DNA from: Waddliaceae bacterium
GTDB lineage: Bacteria; Chlamydiota; Chlamydiia; Chlamydiales; GCA-2709385
Reading direction: 5' to 3'
NCBI GenBank assembly: GCA_002709385.1
Contig: PAQS01000047.1
Coordinates: 12,740-76,739, forward strand
DNA: 64,000 nucleotides
Both the position numbers and the translations under genes were made by a program. Below, one piece after another: positions 48,638-57,538 of this stretch. The notes beneath the pieces were generated by a model. It worked only from the letters and a program-made list of their open reading frames with translations, was not told where the DNA came from and did no database searches. Each line of letters starts with the position of its first letter. Positions within the stretch are counted from its first letter, which is position 1.

Positions 48638-49311
48638 AAGAGCCGGAAGTTTTATACAGCGATAACCACCTTTTAATTATATCGAAGCCGGCTAACTATC
48701 TTTCTCAGCCTGATCCTCAAGGAAATCGCGAGAATGCAGAAGATTGGGCAAAGCTTTGGGTAAAAAAAGACAGTGGTAAAAGCGGAAACGTTTTTCTGCA
48801 CCTTGCACATCGTCTAGATCGACCTGTAAGTGGTATTTTGCTTTGCGCTAAAACTAGTAAAGCTCTTTCTCGTTTGCATGCGCAACAGCGGTCGAAAAAA
48901 ATCAAAAAAACATACTATGCTCTGGTGTCTGGATCACCAAAGCAAGAGTCTGGTATTCTTGAAAACGATTGGGTGAAAAAAGAGTTTCATGCAGAGATTT
49001 CTCCTCGAGGCACCTCGAAAAATCCACAAGCTAAAGCCTGTAGTTTGGCTTATGAAGTCGTTAGAAAAAATCAAAAAAATACTCTTTTGCGAGTACATCT
49101 AGTTACAGGACGCTATCATCAAATTAGAGCACAATTAGCAGCAATTTCTTGTCCCATTGTAGGTGATCAAAAATATGGCTCTAAAGTGCAATTTCAACGG
49201 CAAGAAATCGCTCTCCATCATGGAGAACTTAGTCTAGTACATCCTACCACAAATGAAATGATCACAATAAAAGCAGAACTTCCTTATTCATTCGAACTGC
49301 TTTCTTCTTGA
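48634..49311 (+). CDS. RluA-family pseudouridine synthase
   Basis: A 225-residue enzyme with catalytic Asp62 in HRLDRPVSGILL. Other motifs are VLYSDNHLLIISKPANYLSQP at the start and LVTGRYHQIRAQLAAISCPIVGDQKYGS near the end. It isomerises uridine in rRNA or tRNA. No S4 domain precedes it, so it resembles RluA or TruC. It is cotranscribed with the SpoU gene (ATGA overlap) and overlaps the convergent membrane protein gene by 28 bp at the 3' ends. Confidence 0.9.
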   Translation: MKEPEVLYSDNHLLIISKPANYLSQPDPQGNRENAEDWAKLWVKKDSGKSGNVFLHLAHRLDRPVSGILLCAKTSKALSRLHAQQRSKKIKKTYYALVSGSPKQESGILENDWVKKEFHAEISPRGTSKNPQAKACSLAYEVVRKNQKNTLLRVHLVTGRYHQIRAQLAAISCPIVGDQKYGSKVQFQRQEIALHHGELSLVHPTTNEMITIKAELPYSFELLSS

Positions 49312-50513
49312 TCAGTATCTTGCATATCGTTTGGTGGAACTTTAGCCATGACTAGAGCAAGAGCTTCAAATTGTCCAATGACTCTTTCTAACTCTGATTT
49401 TACTCTAGCTAAGTCTTTACGCTCTGCATAGTATGGTGAATTTACGAGCTCCAAGAGGTTTCTAAATGGAGCTTGTAAATACCCTATTTCGATGAGTTTA
49501 TTTGCTCTAAACTGTTCTTCTGATAGGTGTTGTAGTGCAAAAATAAGACCTAAACAAGGATCAATCACATCAATTTCCTGATCTTGGTCAATATTCTGTA
49601 TGATACCTTTCAAGGTTTCTTCAATCGCACAAGATCCTTGTAGAGCAAGATCTTTAGAACCTTCATGAAAAGCCGTTTCAGTAAGCTTGCCAAGAATCTG
49701 TGGAGTAGTTACTGCTAATCTCGGGTCAATGAGTGTTAGCTCAATGGTCAATTTAGCGAAAATACGAAGAATAAAACTACAAATCGTATCCATACCATCA
49801 GCTAAGGCTTGAAGGAAAATAAGTTCAAGCCTTTGCATAATATACAAAAGTGTGAAGTTAATTTTTTCTTCTAGAGCTTCAGGGTCACTATTTCGTAGTA
49901 AACTAGTCTCTTGATGCTCTACATAGTAAAGCGTCAATTTGTATATGTTATCTATACATTCTTTAGAATAAGAAAGTTCTCCTCGGCGCAAAGATTTGAT
50001 CGCTATTTCGCTTAAAGCATCAATCCAAGGATAAGCTTTATCAATATTCCAGCTTTTAATCGCTTTTTTTCCTTCTGTTTCAACCGCATTTAGTACGAAG
50101 TATGGGTCATTGTAAGCATGGGTTTTTTTCATGTAACGAAGTAAGCGATCGATCGAAAAACCGAAAAAAATTAACCAAGTACAAAAAAGATAAGATGGGT
50201 TAATGGATGGAATCTGTATAGGATTAAGAGCTACAAATAAAGAAAAAAGAGGGAAAAAAGTGTAGCACAGCTGTAGAAAAAAGGAGTGGATTTCTTGATG
50301 GTAGTAGCTGGCTATTACCGGACTATATTGCTTTACTTGCTTATAATTAGCTTTTTTTTGTTTGCTGATAAGCCATGGAAATAAAAGAAAAATCCCAGCT
50401 CCACCAAGTAACACAACTAAACTTGTATCGGGAAAAACAAACGTATCTTTGTAAGCAATTTCTTGCCAGAGAAGTAAAATACTTAAGCAAATTGAAAGCA
50501 GCGTAGCTAACAT
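49284..50513 (-). CDS. Membrane protein, unrecognised
   Basis: A 409-residue protein with about four N-terminal membrane segments (ATLLSICLSILLLWQEI, FVFPDTSLVVLLGGAGIFLLFPWL, QLCYTFFPLFSLFVALNPI and SYLFCTWLIFFGFSIDRLL) and a long helical cytoplasmic part rich in Leu and Glu. The C-terminal half resembles TPR- or HEAT-like helical repeats, but this is by eye. No family is known to me. It is monocistronic, opposite to its neighbours. It might be specific to this lineage. Confidence 0.65.
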   Translation of the reverse strand: MLATLLSICLSILLLWQEIAYKDTFVFPDTSLVVLLGGAGIFLLFPWLISKQKKANYKQVKQYSPVIASYYHQEIHSFFLQLCYTFFPLFSLFVALNPIQIPSINPSYLFCTWLIFFGFSIDRLLRYMKKTHAYNDPYFVLNAVETEGKKAIKSWNIDKAYPWIDALSEIAIKSLRRGELSYSKECIDNIYKLTLYYVEHQETSLLRNSDPEALEEKINFTLLYIMQRLELIFLQALADGMDTICSFILRIFAKLTIELTLIDPRLAVTTPQILGKLTETAFHEGSKDLALQGSCAIEETLKGIIQNIDQDQEIDVIDPCLGLIFALQHLSEEQFRANKLIEIGYLQAPFRNLLELVNSPYYAERKDLARVKSELERVIGQFEALALVMAKVPPNDMQDTDQEESSSNE

Positions 50514-50657
50514 CCGTCATTCCTCCTGTTTTTCTATTTATACCCTAACATAGGGAGGAACTAGGGAGTTAGCTTTTTAATTAACTTAGAGACTTTCTCT
50601 GAATTAAAAATATTATAGATTCGAAAGTTCTTATTTTTAATTCAGAGGGGGAAGCAA

Positions 50658-51239
50658 TCAAACTAAATCACATGCGTCGCCTGGCATCCAGTGAGCATCT
50701 TTACCTTCCCATTTGACATTGCAACCGATAGGGTTTGTTCTAGGAATACTGATTGGGTTTCCTGCACAAGCCTCAGCCAAAACGCGATCTAAATCATTTA
50801 CTGTAATCTTTGTATGATCGCGAGGGGAGTCAACAGCCCGACCTGTATAGATCAACTTACGATCTTTATTGAAGACGTAAAAATGAGGGGTTCGTAGTGC
50901 TCCATAAGCCCGCGCAATATCTTGTGACTCATCATAAAGATAAACCCAAGGAAATTTCTCTTCTTCCATTCTCGCAACCATATGCTCGAAAGAATCTTCT
51001 GCATAAGTATTTTTGCTATTACTATTAATCGCTATAAATTTAACACCTTGATTTGCAAAAAGCTCAGCTGTTTTTCTAGTGATTTCATCCGATCCTATGA
51101 CATAAGGACAGTGGTTGCAGGTGAAGAAAATTACAAGAATAGGAAATTGAGCGAAGTCGCTTAACTCATAATTTTTCCCATCGGTAGCTTTTAGTGAAAA
51201 TTTAGGTGCAGAGTCACTAATTTCAAGAGTAAATGGCAT
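50658..51239 (-). CDS. Thioredoxin-like redoxin (AhpC/TSA family)
   Basis: A 193-residue redoxin with the active site Cys41-Asn-His-Cys44 ([10 protein letters not shown]). The remaining fold elements ([68 protein letters not shown]) are typical of the family. It probably reduces peroxides or disulfides using thiols. No signal peptide is seen, so it is cytoplasmic. It lies between glpD and a membrane protein on the minus strand. The start is ATG 51239. Confidence 0.88.
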   Translation of the reverse strand: MPFTLEISDSAPKFSLKATDGKNYELSDFAQFPILVIFFTCNHCPYVIGSDEITRKTAELFANQGVKFIAINSNSKNTYAEDSFEHMVARMEEEKFPWVYLYDESQDIARAYGALRTPHFYVFNKDRKLIYTGRAVDSPRDHTKITVNDLDRVLAEACAGNPISIPRTNPIGCNVKWEGKDAHWMPGDACDLV

Positions 51240-51257
51240 AAAAAAAATCCTATTTCT

Positions 51258-52898
51258 TTAACAATGCATAGATAGAAGAAAGTCTAACGTGCTTTGCTCT
51301 TCTGTAGCAAGTTTTGAGCTATTCCATTGAAACTCTTGTTTTAAAAGCTCTAAAACTCTTGGAGCGGCTTCTTCTGCTGCACTATGATCTAAAAAAGCTA
51401 GACGCATACGGCGACCTAATAAATCAGCTGGAGTACGAGCATATTCATAGCGAATACCATAAAGAGCCTCTGCCTCAGTAAAGCAATAACCTGGAGCAAG
51501 CCTAGTGCCATAACCTTGTTCCATCAAAGAACAAATTATCCAAGAACGATCTCCATAATTATGTGCAAGATGACAAGCTATATCTTCATCAATACCTTGC
51601 AAAGTGGCTAATTTTTTAGATAAAGAAAATTCGTAATTTTCGGCCCCTATAAGAGAAATATTTTCTGTGAGTGTTGAAACAAAAGGCTTTTTCTGCTGTT
51701 TCATAACAGTATTCACAGCATCTTCTGCCATCTTCCGGTAAGTGGTCCATTTACCACCTGTAATAGAAATAAGGCCAGATTCAGAAGTCTCAATGAAATG
51801 ATCACGAGATAAACTTTTTGTGTCGTTGTATTTATTACTATTTACAAGCGGGCGTAATCCTGACCAAGATGCTTGCACATCATTCATACAGAGAGATGTA
51901 TTTAAGTACGTATTAAGGTGTCTTAAAATATACTCAACATCAGTTTTTTTAGGAGTCATCGACTCATTTAGTGTACAAGAAGTGTCCGTTGTTCCAGCAA
52001 GTGTTTTACCTTCCCAAGGTAAAAGAAAAAGAACACGACCATCATCTGTTTCTGGGATAAGCATTCCTGTACCACAGCAAAAATCACCATCTAACACAAC
52101 ATGAACACCTAGGCTTGGTGCAACAAGTGAAGAAGCTAAAGGATTGTCCATTTGACGGATTACATCAGAAAAAGGACCAGTAGCATTTATGATAGAATGA
52201 GAGCGTATTTCAAAAATCTTCCTGTCGATTGTATCGACGACACGTACTCCACAAACATTTTTTTTATCCTTCAGGAGCTTTTGAACTTTTAGGTGATTAC
52301 TGATTGCTGCTCCATACTGCGCAGCTGTAAGAGCAATACTTAAATTCATTCTTGAGTCATTAAATTGACCATCATAGTAAAGAACAGAGCCAATAAGACC
52401 CTTTTGATTAATTCCCGGAAAAGCTTGTACTGTTTTTTTCTTCGTTAAAAATTCACTTTTTCTAAGAGAAGACCCTCCTGAAATCCAATCATAAACTTTT
52501 AAACCTGCCCAGTAATAGGGAAGCTGATACCAGCTGTATAGAGGAGTCAAAATGGGAAGGACTGTATTTAAATGAGGAGCAATATTTAAAAGACATTTAC
52601 GCTCATGCAGAGCTTCTCGTACAAGATGGTATTGCCCTCTATCAAACTGCATGACAGCCTTTTCTAAATAACGAACTCCTCCATGTATGAGTTTTGTACT
52701 GCGACTTGAAGTACCACTTGAGAAATCATCAGCTTCTACTAAAGCAACAGATAAACCTCGACTTACCGCATCCAATGCTATACCAGCACCTGTAGCGCCT
52801 CCACCAATTACAAGTAAGTCAAATATCTCTGTTTGGAGCCTTGAGTGTTGTTGAGTAATACTAGGAATTTCATCCTTACGAAAAACTTCAGTACCCAT
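51258..52898 (-). CDS. glpD: Aerobic glycerol-3-phosphate dehydrogenase
   Basis: A 546-residue FAD-dependent, membrane-associated enzyme. The dinucleotide-binding motif is GGGATGAGIALDAVSRGLSVALVEADDFSSGTSSRSTKLIHGGVRYL (from residue 32). The C-terminal domain contains VSWSGLRPLVNSNK-like (VQASWSGLRPL) and HLAHNYGDRSW, typical of GlpD. It oxidises glycerol 3-phosphate to dihydroxyacetone phosphate and passes electrons to quinones. Length is normal. It may let the organism feed on host glycerol phosphate, which environmental chlamydiae can use. Confidence 0.93.
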   Translation of the reverse strand: MGTEVFRKDEIPSITQQHSRLQTEIFDLLVIGGGATGAGIALDAVSRGLSVALVEADDFSSGTSSRSTKLIHGGVRYLEKAVMQFDRGQYHLVREALHERKCLLNIAPHLNTVLPILTPLYSWYQLPYYWAGLKVYDWISGGSSLRKSEFLTKKKTVQAFPGINQKGLIGSVLYYDGQFNDSRMNLSIALTAAQYGAAISNHLKVQKLLKDKKNVCGVRVVDTIDRKIFEIRSHSIINATGPFSDVIRQMDNPLASSLVAPSLGVHVVLDGDFCCGTGMLIPETDDGRVLFLLPWEGKTLAGTTDTSCTLNESMTPKKTDVEYILRHLNTYLNTSLCMNDVQASWSGLRPLVNSNKYNDTKSLSRDHFIETSESGLISITGGKWTTYRKMAEDAVNTVMKQQKKPFVSTLTENISLIGAENYEFSLSKKLATLQGIDEDIACHLAHNYGDRSWIICSLMEQGYGTRLAPGYCFTEAEALYGIRYEYARTPADLLGRRMRLAFLDHSAAEEAAPRVLELLKQEFQWNSSKLATEEQSTLDFLLSMHC

Positions 52899-53086
52899 AG
52901 GATTCTCCCTGCGTATCTACTCTTATAAAAAGAAATATTCTCGCAAATCTATTAACGAGATAGCCGTATAAAAGCCTAACTTGCCAATAACATTGATAAG
53001 TAATTAACCAGAAGATATTTTAGATTCTATAATTCGTTTCGAAAAGAAAATAGACAACTTATCATTAAATTAGAGTACAAAAAACT

Positions 53087-54199
53087 TTGATATCTCAAGT
53101 CAAACAATATTTCTTAGGTACAATAAGAGGCAAAAATCAAGGGGTGCTCCCTCTACTCATTCGTTTTGCTCTTTTACTATTATCTTACGTTTATAGCTTT
53201 GTAGTGATATGCCGTAATAAGATGTTCGATTGGAAGGTTTTTAGCATTTACAAAGCGAAAATTCCTGTGATCAGTATAGGAAATATAGTAGCTGGCGGTA
53301 CAGGCAAAACACCACTTATTGCACTGCTTGCAAGTTCCTTAGAAAAGTACGGTAAAGTAGCAATACTTAGCCGTGGCTATAAAGCTGAAGCTGAGAATAA
53401 AAAAAAGCCACTTGTCTTATCTAGAGGAAATGGACCTCTTTTAGATGCTTCAGTTTGTGGTGATGAAGCGCGGATGCTGTCGGAAACATACCCCAGTCTT
53501 TTGTATATAGTAGGATCTAATCGAAGTCTCGCAGCTCAAATAGCTCAAGAAGAAGGGGCTAAGTGTTTGATCATTGATGATGGAATGCAACATCGTTATT
53601 TGAGTAGAGATTATAACATTGTTTTAATGGATTCTAGAGATCCTTTTGCAGGAAATTATTGCTTACCTCGTGGCCTCCTAAGAGAACCACTTTCCGGATT
53701 ACAACGAGCTGATATTTTAATTCTTACACGAGTACAAAGTGATCTAGAAGCACAGAAACACCATGAAAAATTAAAGCAATACAATCCTAAAGCAGCGATA
53801 ATTCATACAGGGATATATACAGAAAGGGTTTATGATCTAGATAATCAGGTAATAGATTCGCTAAATAAAGTACCTGTAGCCTTTTTTTGTGGTATTGCTA
53901 AGCCTGATTCTTTTAGGCAAACAATAGAAGAATTAAATGCAGATATTATTCTTGAAAATCTACTGGAAGACCATGATTCATTTCATGAAGCCTATTTAGA
54001 GACGTTTTGTTTAAAAGCAAAAAGTATAGGCGCTCAGTATGTTCTTTGTACGGAAAAAGATAAGGTAAAAATTAATAAAACAAAGCGTTATGCACTACCC
54101 ATTCTTTGGGTCAAAATTTGCGTGTGTGTGAGACATGGAAAAGATATTTGGGAGAAAATGCTGGAGGATATTAAAGCTCAAATGAAGCTATCTACTTAA
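53087..54199 (+). CDS. lpxK: Tetraacyldisaccharide 4'-kinase
   Basis: A 370-residue lipid A biosynthesis kinase. An N-terminal membrane helix (LLIRFALLLLSYVYSFVVICRNK) is followed by Walker A SIGNIVAGGTGKTP (63-76), then GDEARMLSETY, LIIDDGMQHRYLSRDYNIVLMD and LPRGLLREPLSGL. It phosphorylates the disaccharide precursor of lipid A at the inner membrane. A TTG start is assumed, since no ATG lies in the N-terminal frame. A family length of 320-370 is met. It shows that the organism makes LPS, as chlamydiae do. Confidence 0.93.
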   Translation: MISQVKQYFLGTIRGKNQGVLPLLIRFALLLLSYVYSFVVICRNKMFDWKVFSIYKAKIPVISIGNIVAGGTGKTPLIALLASSLEKYGKVAILSRGYKAEAENKKKPLVLSRGNGPLLDASVCGDEARMLSETYPSLLYIVGSNRSLAAQIAQEEGAKCLIIDDGMQHRYLSRDYNIVLMDSRDPFAGNYCLPRGLLREPLSGLQRADILILTRVQSDLEAQKHHEKLKQYNPKAAIIHTGIYTERVYDLDNQVIDSLNKVPVAFFCGIAKPDSFRQTIEELNADIILENLLEDHDSFHEAYLETFCLKAKSIGAQYVLCTEKDKVKINKTKRYALPILWVKICVCVRHGKDIWEKMLEDIKAQMKLST

Positions 54200-54226
54200 G
54201 GTATAAGCAAGTAAAATTTTTCGTTG

Positions 54227-54256
54227 TTGACAGAAAAATACCTCTTCGTGTAGATT
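54227..54256 (+). promoter_or_regulatory. Sigma-70-like promoter of the candidate RNA
   Basis: TTGACA at 54227-54232 and TAGATT at 54251-54256 are separated by 18 bp, with TG one base before the -10 box. It is the best consensus match noticed in the chromosomal half and faces a region with no gene but with hairpins. Confidence 0.5.
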
Positions 54257-54262
54257 GGACCA

Positions 54263-54525
54263 AGCCCCGCCTGTTGGGACCTTTTATGCGTATTGAAGGT
54301 TTCACGTCAAATAAGGCACTCTATCCCTGATTAATAAGTAAGATATGAGTGTTACAGATTCGAGTAAAAGCTCGATCTTGCCTTGAGCACGAGTCTGCTT
54401 CAAGGATAGCAATGGTATGCTCCAAGTTCTATAAAAGTAGAACTCAATAGAAAGGAGAAGTACCAACAGATTAATAAAATTAGTTTGCGTCTTACTATCG
54501 TGATTTAAGTTCTTAGAGCTTTTTT
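54263..54525 (+). ncRNA. Putative structured RNA of about 260 nt
   Basis: The unit begins about 7 bp after a TAGATT -10 box (with TTGACA 18 bp before it). Hairpins are TCGAG 54360-54364 with CTCGA 54371-54375, CCTTGA 54381-54386 with TCAAGG 54400-54405, and AGTTCTA 54425-54431 with TAGAACT 54438-54444. It ends with AAGTTC-TTA-GAGCTT followed by TTTT. The promoter, structures and terminator make an independent small RNA or a leader that ends early plausible; no known RNA family was recognised. Confidence 0.45.
54507..54525 (+). terminator. Intrinsic terminator of the candidate RNA
   Basis: AAGTTC, a 3-nt loop (TTA) and GAGCTT form a 6-bp stem with one G-U pair, directly followed by four T. 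It lies about 100 bp before the gltT-like start. Confidence 0.5.
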
Positions 54526-54627
54526 ATATCAAGATATTCAGACTACATGGGTTAATTTTATTGTTTATAAATGCTAAAAGAAGGCAGAGGACTCTAGGAT
54601 GGGGTCTTAGCCGATGAGGAATAGTAG

Positions 54628-55866
54628 ATGCAGCTTTGGTTGAAAATTTTAATTGGTTTAGCTCTTGGTGTCGTTGCCGGTCCTATTTTAGGGGCTGAGT
54701 ATTCTGAATACATCAAGCCAATTGGTACGATCTTCCTGAGTTTAATCAATATGCTCATCGTACTCCTTGTTTTTTCCTCTATGACAGTAGGAATTACTGC
54801 TATTCATGATCCTCAGAAGCTAGGTCGTGTAGGTCTTAAATCTCTATTAATGTACGCCACAACTACAGCCATTTCTATATTAATTGGGCTTGGTTTTGCA
54901 TATGTAATGCAGCCAGGAGCAGGAGTACAGAGTTTTAAAGGTGTAGCAGATATTAGTATGGGGCAAGTAGCAAGCTTCTCCGATACGATATTAGGTGCTT
55001 TTCCTACAAATCCAATTCAATCGCTAGCAACGGGAAATGTATTACAAATTATTGTATTCTCTTTGTTTTTAGGGTTATCGATCAATTTTACAGGTGAAAA
55101 AGCCCGACCCCTACTTGAAGTTTTAGAATCTCTAGCTGAAGTTATGTATCGTATGACATCCATTGTGATGGAATTTGCTCCTATCGGAGTTTTTGCGATT
55201 ATGACCTGGGTTGCTGGAACTTTTGGCTTAGATATCTTAAAAGACCTAGCATGGTTTTTAGTTTGTAATTATCTTGCTTGTATCGTCCATATGGTTGTTG
55301 TTTATGGAGGTATTCTGCTTTTCCTTGCTAAATTAAATCCCTTACATTTCTTCAATGGAATGGGGGATGCAATGGCGGTTGCATTCTCAACGAATAGTAG
55401 CTCAGCAACTCTTCCAGTTTCTTTGCATTGTGTACAGCAAAACTTAGGGGTTTCAAAAAATATTTCAAGCTTTGTACTTCCTCTTGGAGCAACTGTAAAT
55501 ATGAACGGAGTAGGAATCTTTCAAGGGATTGCTTGTATGTTCATTGCACAGGCTTACGGAATTACTCTTGATTGGCAAAGCTTGGTTATGATCGTTGTTA
55601 CAGCTACTTTGTCAGCTGTTGGAGCAGCAGGAATTCCTGGTACAGGTTATGTTATGCTCACTGTTGTTTTAAGTAGTGTTGGTCTTCCTCTTGAAGGAGT
55701 TGCTGTTTTAGCTGGTGTCGACCGTATTCGTGAGATGATTTCTACAGTAGTCAATATTTTGGGAGATGCAGTTGTATCTGTATATGTTGCTAAAACAGAA
55801 GGTGAACTTGACGAAACACAGTATAACCATGCAGAACTAGTAGAAATGGAAGAAAGTGCAACTTGA
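54628..55866 (+). CDS. Sodium:dicarboxylate/amino-acid symporter (GltT/DctA family)
   Basis: A 412-residue SLC1-type transporter that imports glutamate, aspartate or C4-dicarboxylates with Na+ or H+. The family features are visible: eight or so membrane helices, the serine-rich loop AFSTNSSSATLPVSLHCVQQ and the motif NMNGVGIFQGIACMFIAQ (usually NMDGT), followed by GAAGIPGTGYVMLTVVL. The replaced Asp in the NMNG motif is unusual and may affect substrate. A GAGGAA site precedes the start. It is followed by a strong terminator. Confidence 0.93.
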   Translation: MQLWLKILIGLALGVVAGPILGAEYSEYIKPIGTIFLSLINMLIVLLVFSSMTVGITAIHDPQKLGRVGLKSLLMYATTTAISILIGLGFAYVMQPGAGVQSFKGVADISMGQVASFSDTILGAFPTNPIQSLATGNVLQIIVFSLFLGLSINFTGEKARPLLEVLESLAEVMYRMTSIVMEFAPIGVFAIMTWVAGTFGLDILKDLAWFLVCNYLACIVHMVVVYGGILLFLAKLNPLHFFNGMGDAMAVAFSTNSSSATLPVSLHCVQQNLGVSKNISSFVLPLGATVNMNGVGIFQGIACMFIAQAYGITLDWQSLVMIVVTATLSAVGAAGIPGTGYVMLTVVLSSVGLPLEGVAVLAGVDRIREMISTVVNILGDAVVSVYVAKTEGELDETQYNHAELVEMEESAT

Positions 55867-55903
55867 TAGATTTATACGCTAGCAAGAGTCAAGAAAAGTC
55901 ATA

Positions 55904-55935
55904 AAGGGAAGTCTTTTTAGACTTCCCTTTATTTT
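55904..55935. terminator. Bidirectional intrinsic terminator
   Basis: A perfect 12-bp stem (AAAGGGAAGTCT / AGACTTCCCTTT) with a short T-rich loop, followed by T-rich sequence on one side and preceded by A-rich sequence on the other. It ends both the symporter gene and the convergent icd gene. Confidence 0.88.
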
Positions 55936-55937
55936 AT

Positions 55938-57395
55938 CTATTGTTCGTCAGAAGCTAAAGTGTAACCAGGTTGGTCTCCAAATTTATAAAGATTTTCCGT
56001 CTTCGTAAAATCTAAATTCTTAGAAGCCATTGTCTCTAATAAAGTCACAACATCATTTCCTGTAATTGCTGAACCTTTATCTTTTGACATAAAACGACAA
56101 CGCCACTGATCACCCAAAGAAACTTCTGGAGATGCTGTAGGCCATACTCGAGCGCCGCGGTTTGCTATCATCGTCAACTGTAGACCACCATTGCTAAAAG
56201 CAAGAATTGTATTTTGCACATTCTCCAAAGTATCATCAGAGTCAACAAAGACATCCACACCGACCAAAGTTTTTGCAGAATGAACTTCAGTACTCTTGCT
56301 TTTTACTGTACCAGCCTCTTGTTTCTTCATTCCAGAATAAGTCACCTCAGGAAGTTTCTCCGGTTTTTGACCTAGACGAGAAACAACAGCCTGTGCGAAT
56401 TCTTTAGTACCAACTTTTTCCGTACTGATGCCATCTTTGAAAATATCATAAGTATGTACACCGTCTTCAATTGTCTTTAACCATGCATTATGAACTAAAG
56501 TAGCCGCGTCAGCTTGATTCACATGGTTCAACATCATGATAGATGCTAAAATGATACCAGATGGGTTTGCCATATTCTGACCAGCTCTACGTGGAGCAGA
56601 TCCATGAATAGCTTCAAACATCGCATGCTGAGCACCGATATTTGCCGAACCAGCTAAACCAACAGAGCCCGCAATTTGAGCAGAAACATCTGACAAAATA
56701 TCTCCGTAAAGATTAGGAAGAACAATAACATCAAAAGCTTCTGGTGTATCCGCTAATTTAGCTGTTCCAATATCAATGATCCAATGCTCATTCTCAATAT
56801 CAGGATACTCTGGAGCAATTTCATCAAAAATTTTGTGGAATAGACCATCAGATAATTTCAAGATATTATCTTTGGTAAAGCAAGTCACTTTTTTGCGATT
56901 ATTTGCCCTAGCATATTCAAAAGCATAGCGAATAATCCTTTCACAGCCTCTACGTGTAATGATTTTTAACGCTTGAATAGCATCTGATGTCTGTTGATAC
57001 TCAATACCTGTGTACAAATCTTCTTCATTTTCACGCACAATCACCACGTTCATAGTAGGGTGCTTTGTTGCAATATAAGGGTGAAATGACTGACAAGGAC
57101 GAACATTTGCATAAAGACCTAGCATAGTACGAACAGTTACATTCAAGCTCTTAAAACCACCACCTTGTGGAGTCGTAATAGGGGCTTTTAAAAATGCTTG
57201 AGATGCACGTAATTGATCCCATGTACTATCTTCAATACCGGCAGCACAACCACGCAAGTAACACTTTTCTCCAATCTCTACTTCAGTAATGTCAAGAGCC
57301 GCACCAGCTTCTTTTAGAATATGAAGTGTGGCATTCATGATTTCAGGACCAATTCCATCTCCCTGAGCAACTGCTATTGAAGCCTTTTTTTGCAT
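55938..57395 (-). CDS. icd: Isocitrate dehydrogenase, long rickettsial/chlamydial form
   Basis: A 485-residue decarboxylating dehydrogenase of the TCA cycle. The catalytic core (GDGIGPEIMNATLHILKEAGA, RENEEDLYTGIEYQ, CFTKDNILKLSDGLFHKIF, LPNLYGDILSDVSAQIAGSVGLAGSANIG) occupies about 1-340. An extra 140-residue C-terminal domain (about 345-485: VHSAKTLVGVDVFVDSDDTLENVQNTIL) is typical of the alphaproteobacterial/chlamydial long subtype. Chlamydiaceae lack this enzyme, so it points to an environmental chlamydia with a full TCA cycle. It should be monocistronic. Confidence 0.93.
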   Translation of the reverse strand: MQKKASIAVAQGDGIGPEIMNATLHILKEAGAALDITEVEIGEKCYLRGCAAGIEDSTWDQLRASQAFLKAPITTPQGGGFKSLNVTVRTMLGLYANVRPCQSFHPYIATKHPTMNVVIVRENEEDLYTGIEYQQTSDAIQALKIITRRGCERIIRYAFEYARANNRKKVTCFTKDNILKLSDGLFHKIFDEIAPEYPDIENEHWIIDIGTAKLADTPEAFDVIVLPNLYGDILSDVSAQIAGSVGLAGSANIGAQHAMFEAIHGSAPRRAGQNMANPSGIILASIMMLNHVNQADAATLVHNAWLKTIEDGVHTYDIFKDGISTEKVGTKEFAQAVVSRLGQKPEKLPEVTYSGMKKQEAGTVKSKSTEVHSAKTLVGVDVFVDSDDTLENVQNTILAFSNGGLQLTMIANRGARVWPTASPEVSLGDQWRCRFMSKDKGSAITGNDVVTLLETMASKNLDFTKTENLYKFGDQPGYTLASDEQ

Positions 57396-57538
57396 AATAA
57401 TTATGCCTCCCTAGGTAACTGTTAAAACTTTTTATTGAGAATTGAAACCTAAACCCTTATAAGTCATTTTTTTCGGGACTTCAAGAAAAAATAAAGCTAT
57501 AATAAACGAATAAATTGTTTAAGCTCCAGAGAGTGAAT

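Larger units (their letters stand above)
54200..54627. other. Gap with candidate structured RNA upstream of the gltT-like gene
   Basis: A gap of 428 bp without a protein-coding frame. A sigma-70-like promoter (TTGACA 54227-54232, TAGATT 54251-54256) is followed by three hairpins and a terminator-like hairpin with U tract at 54507-54525. The gltT start has its own GAGGAA site. No tRNA was recognised. Confidence 0.55.
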
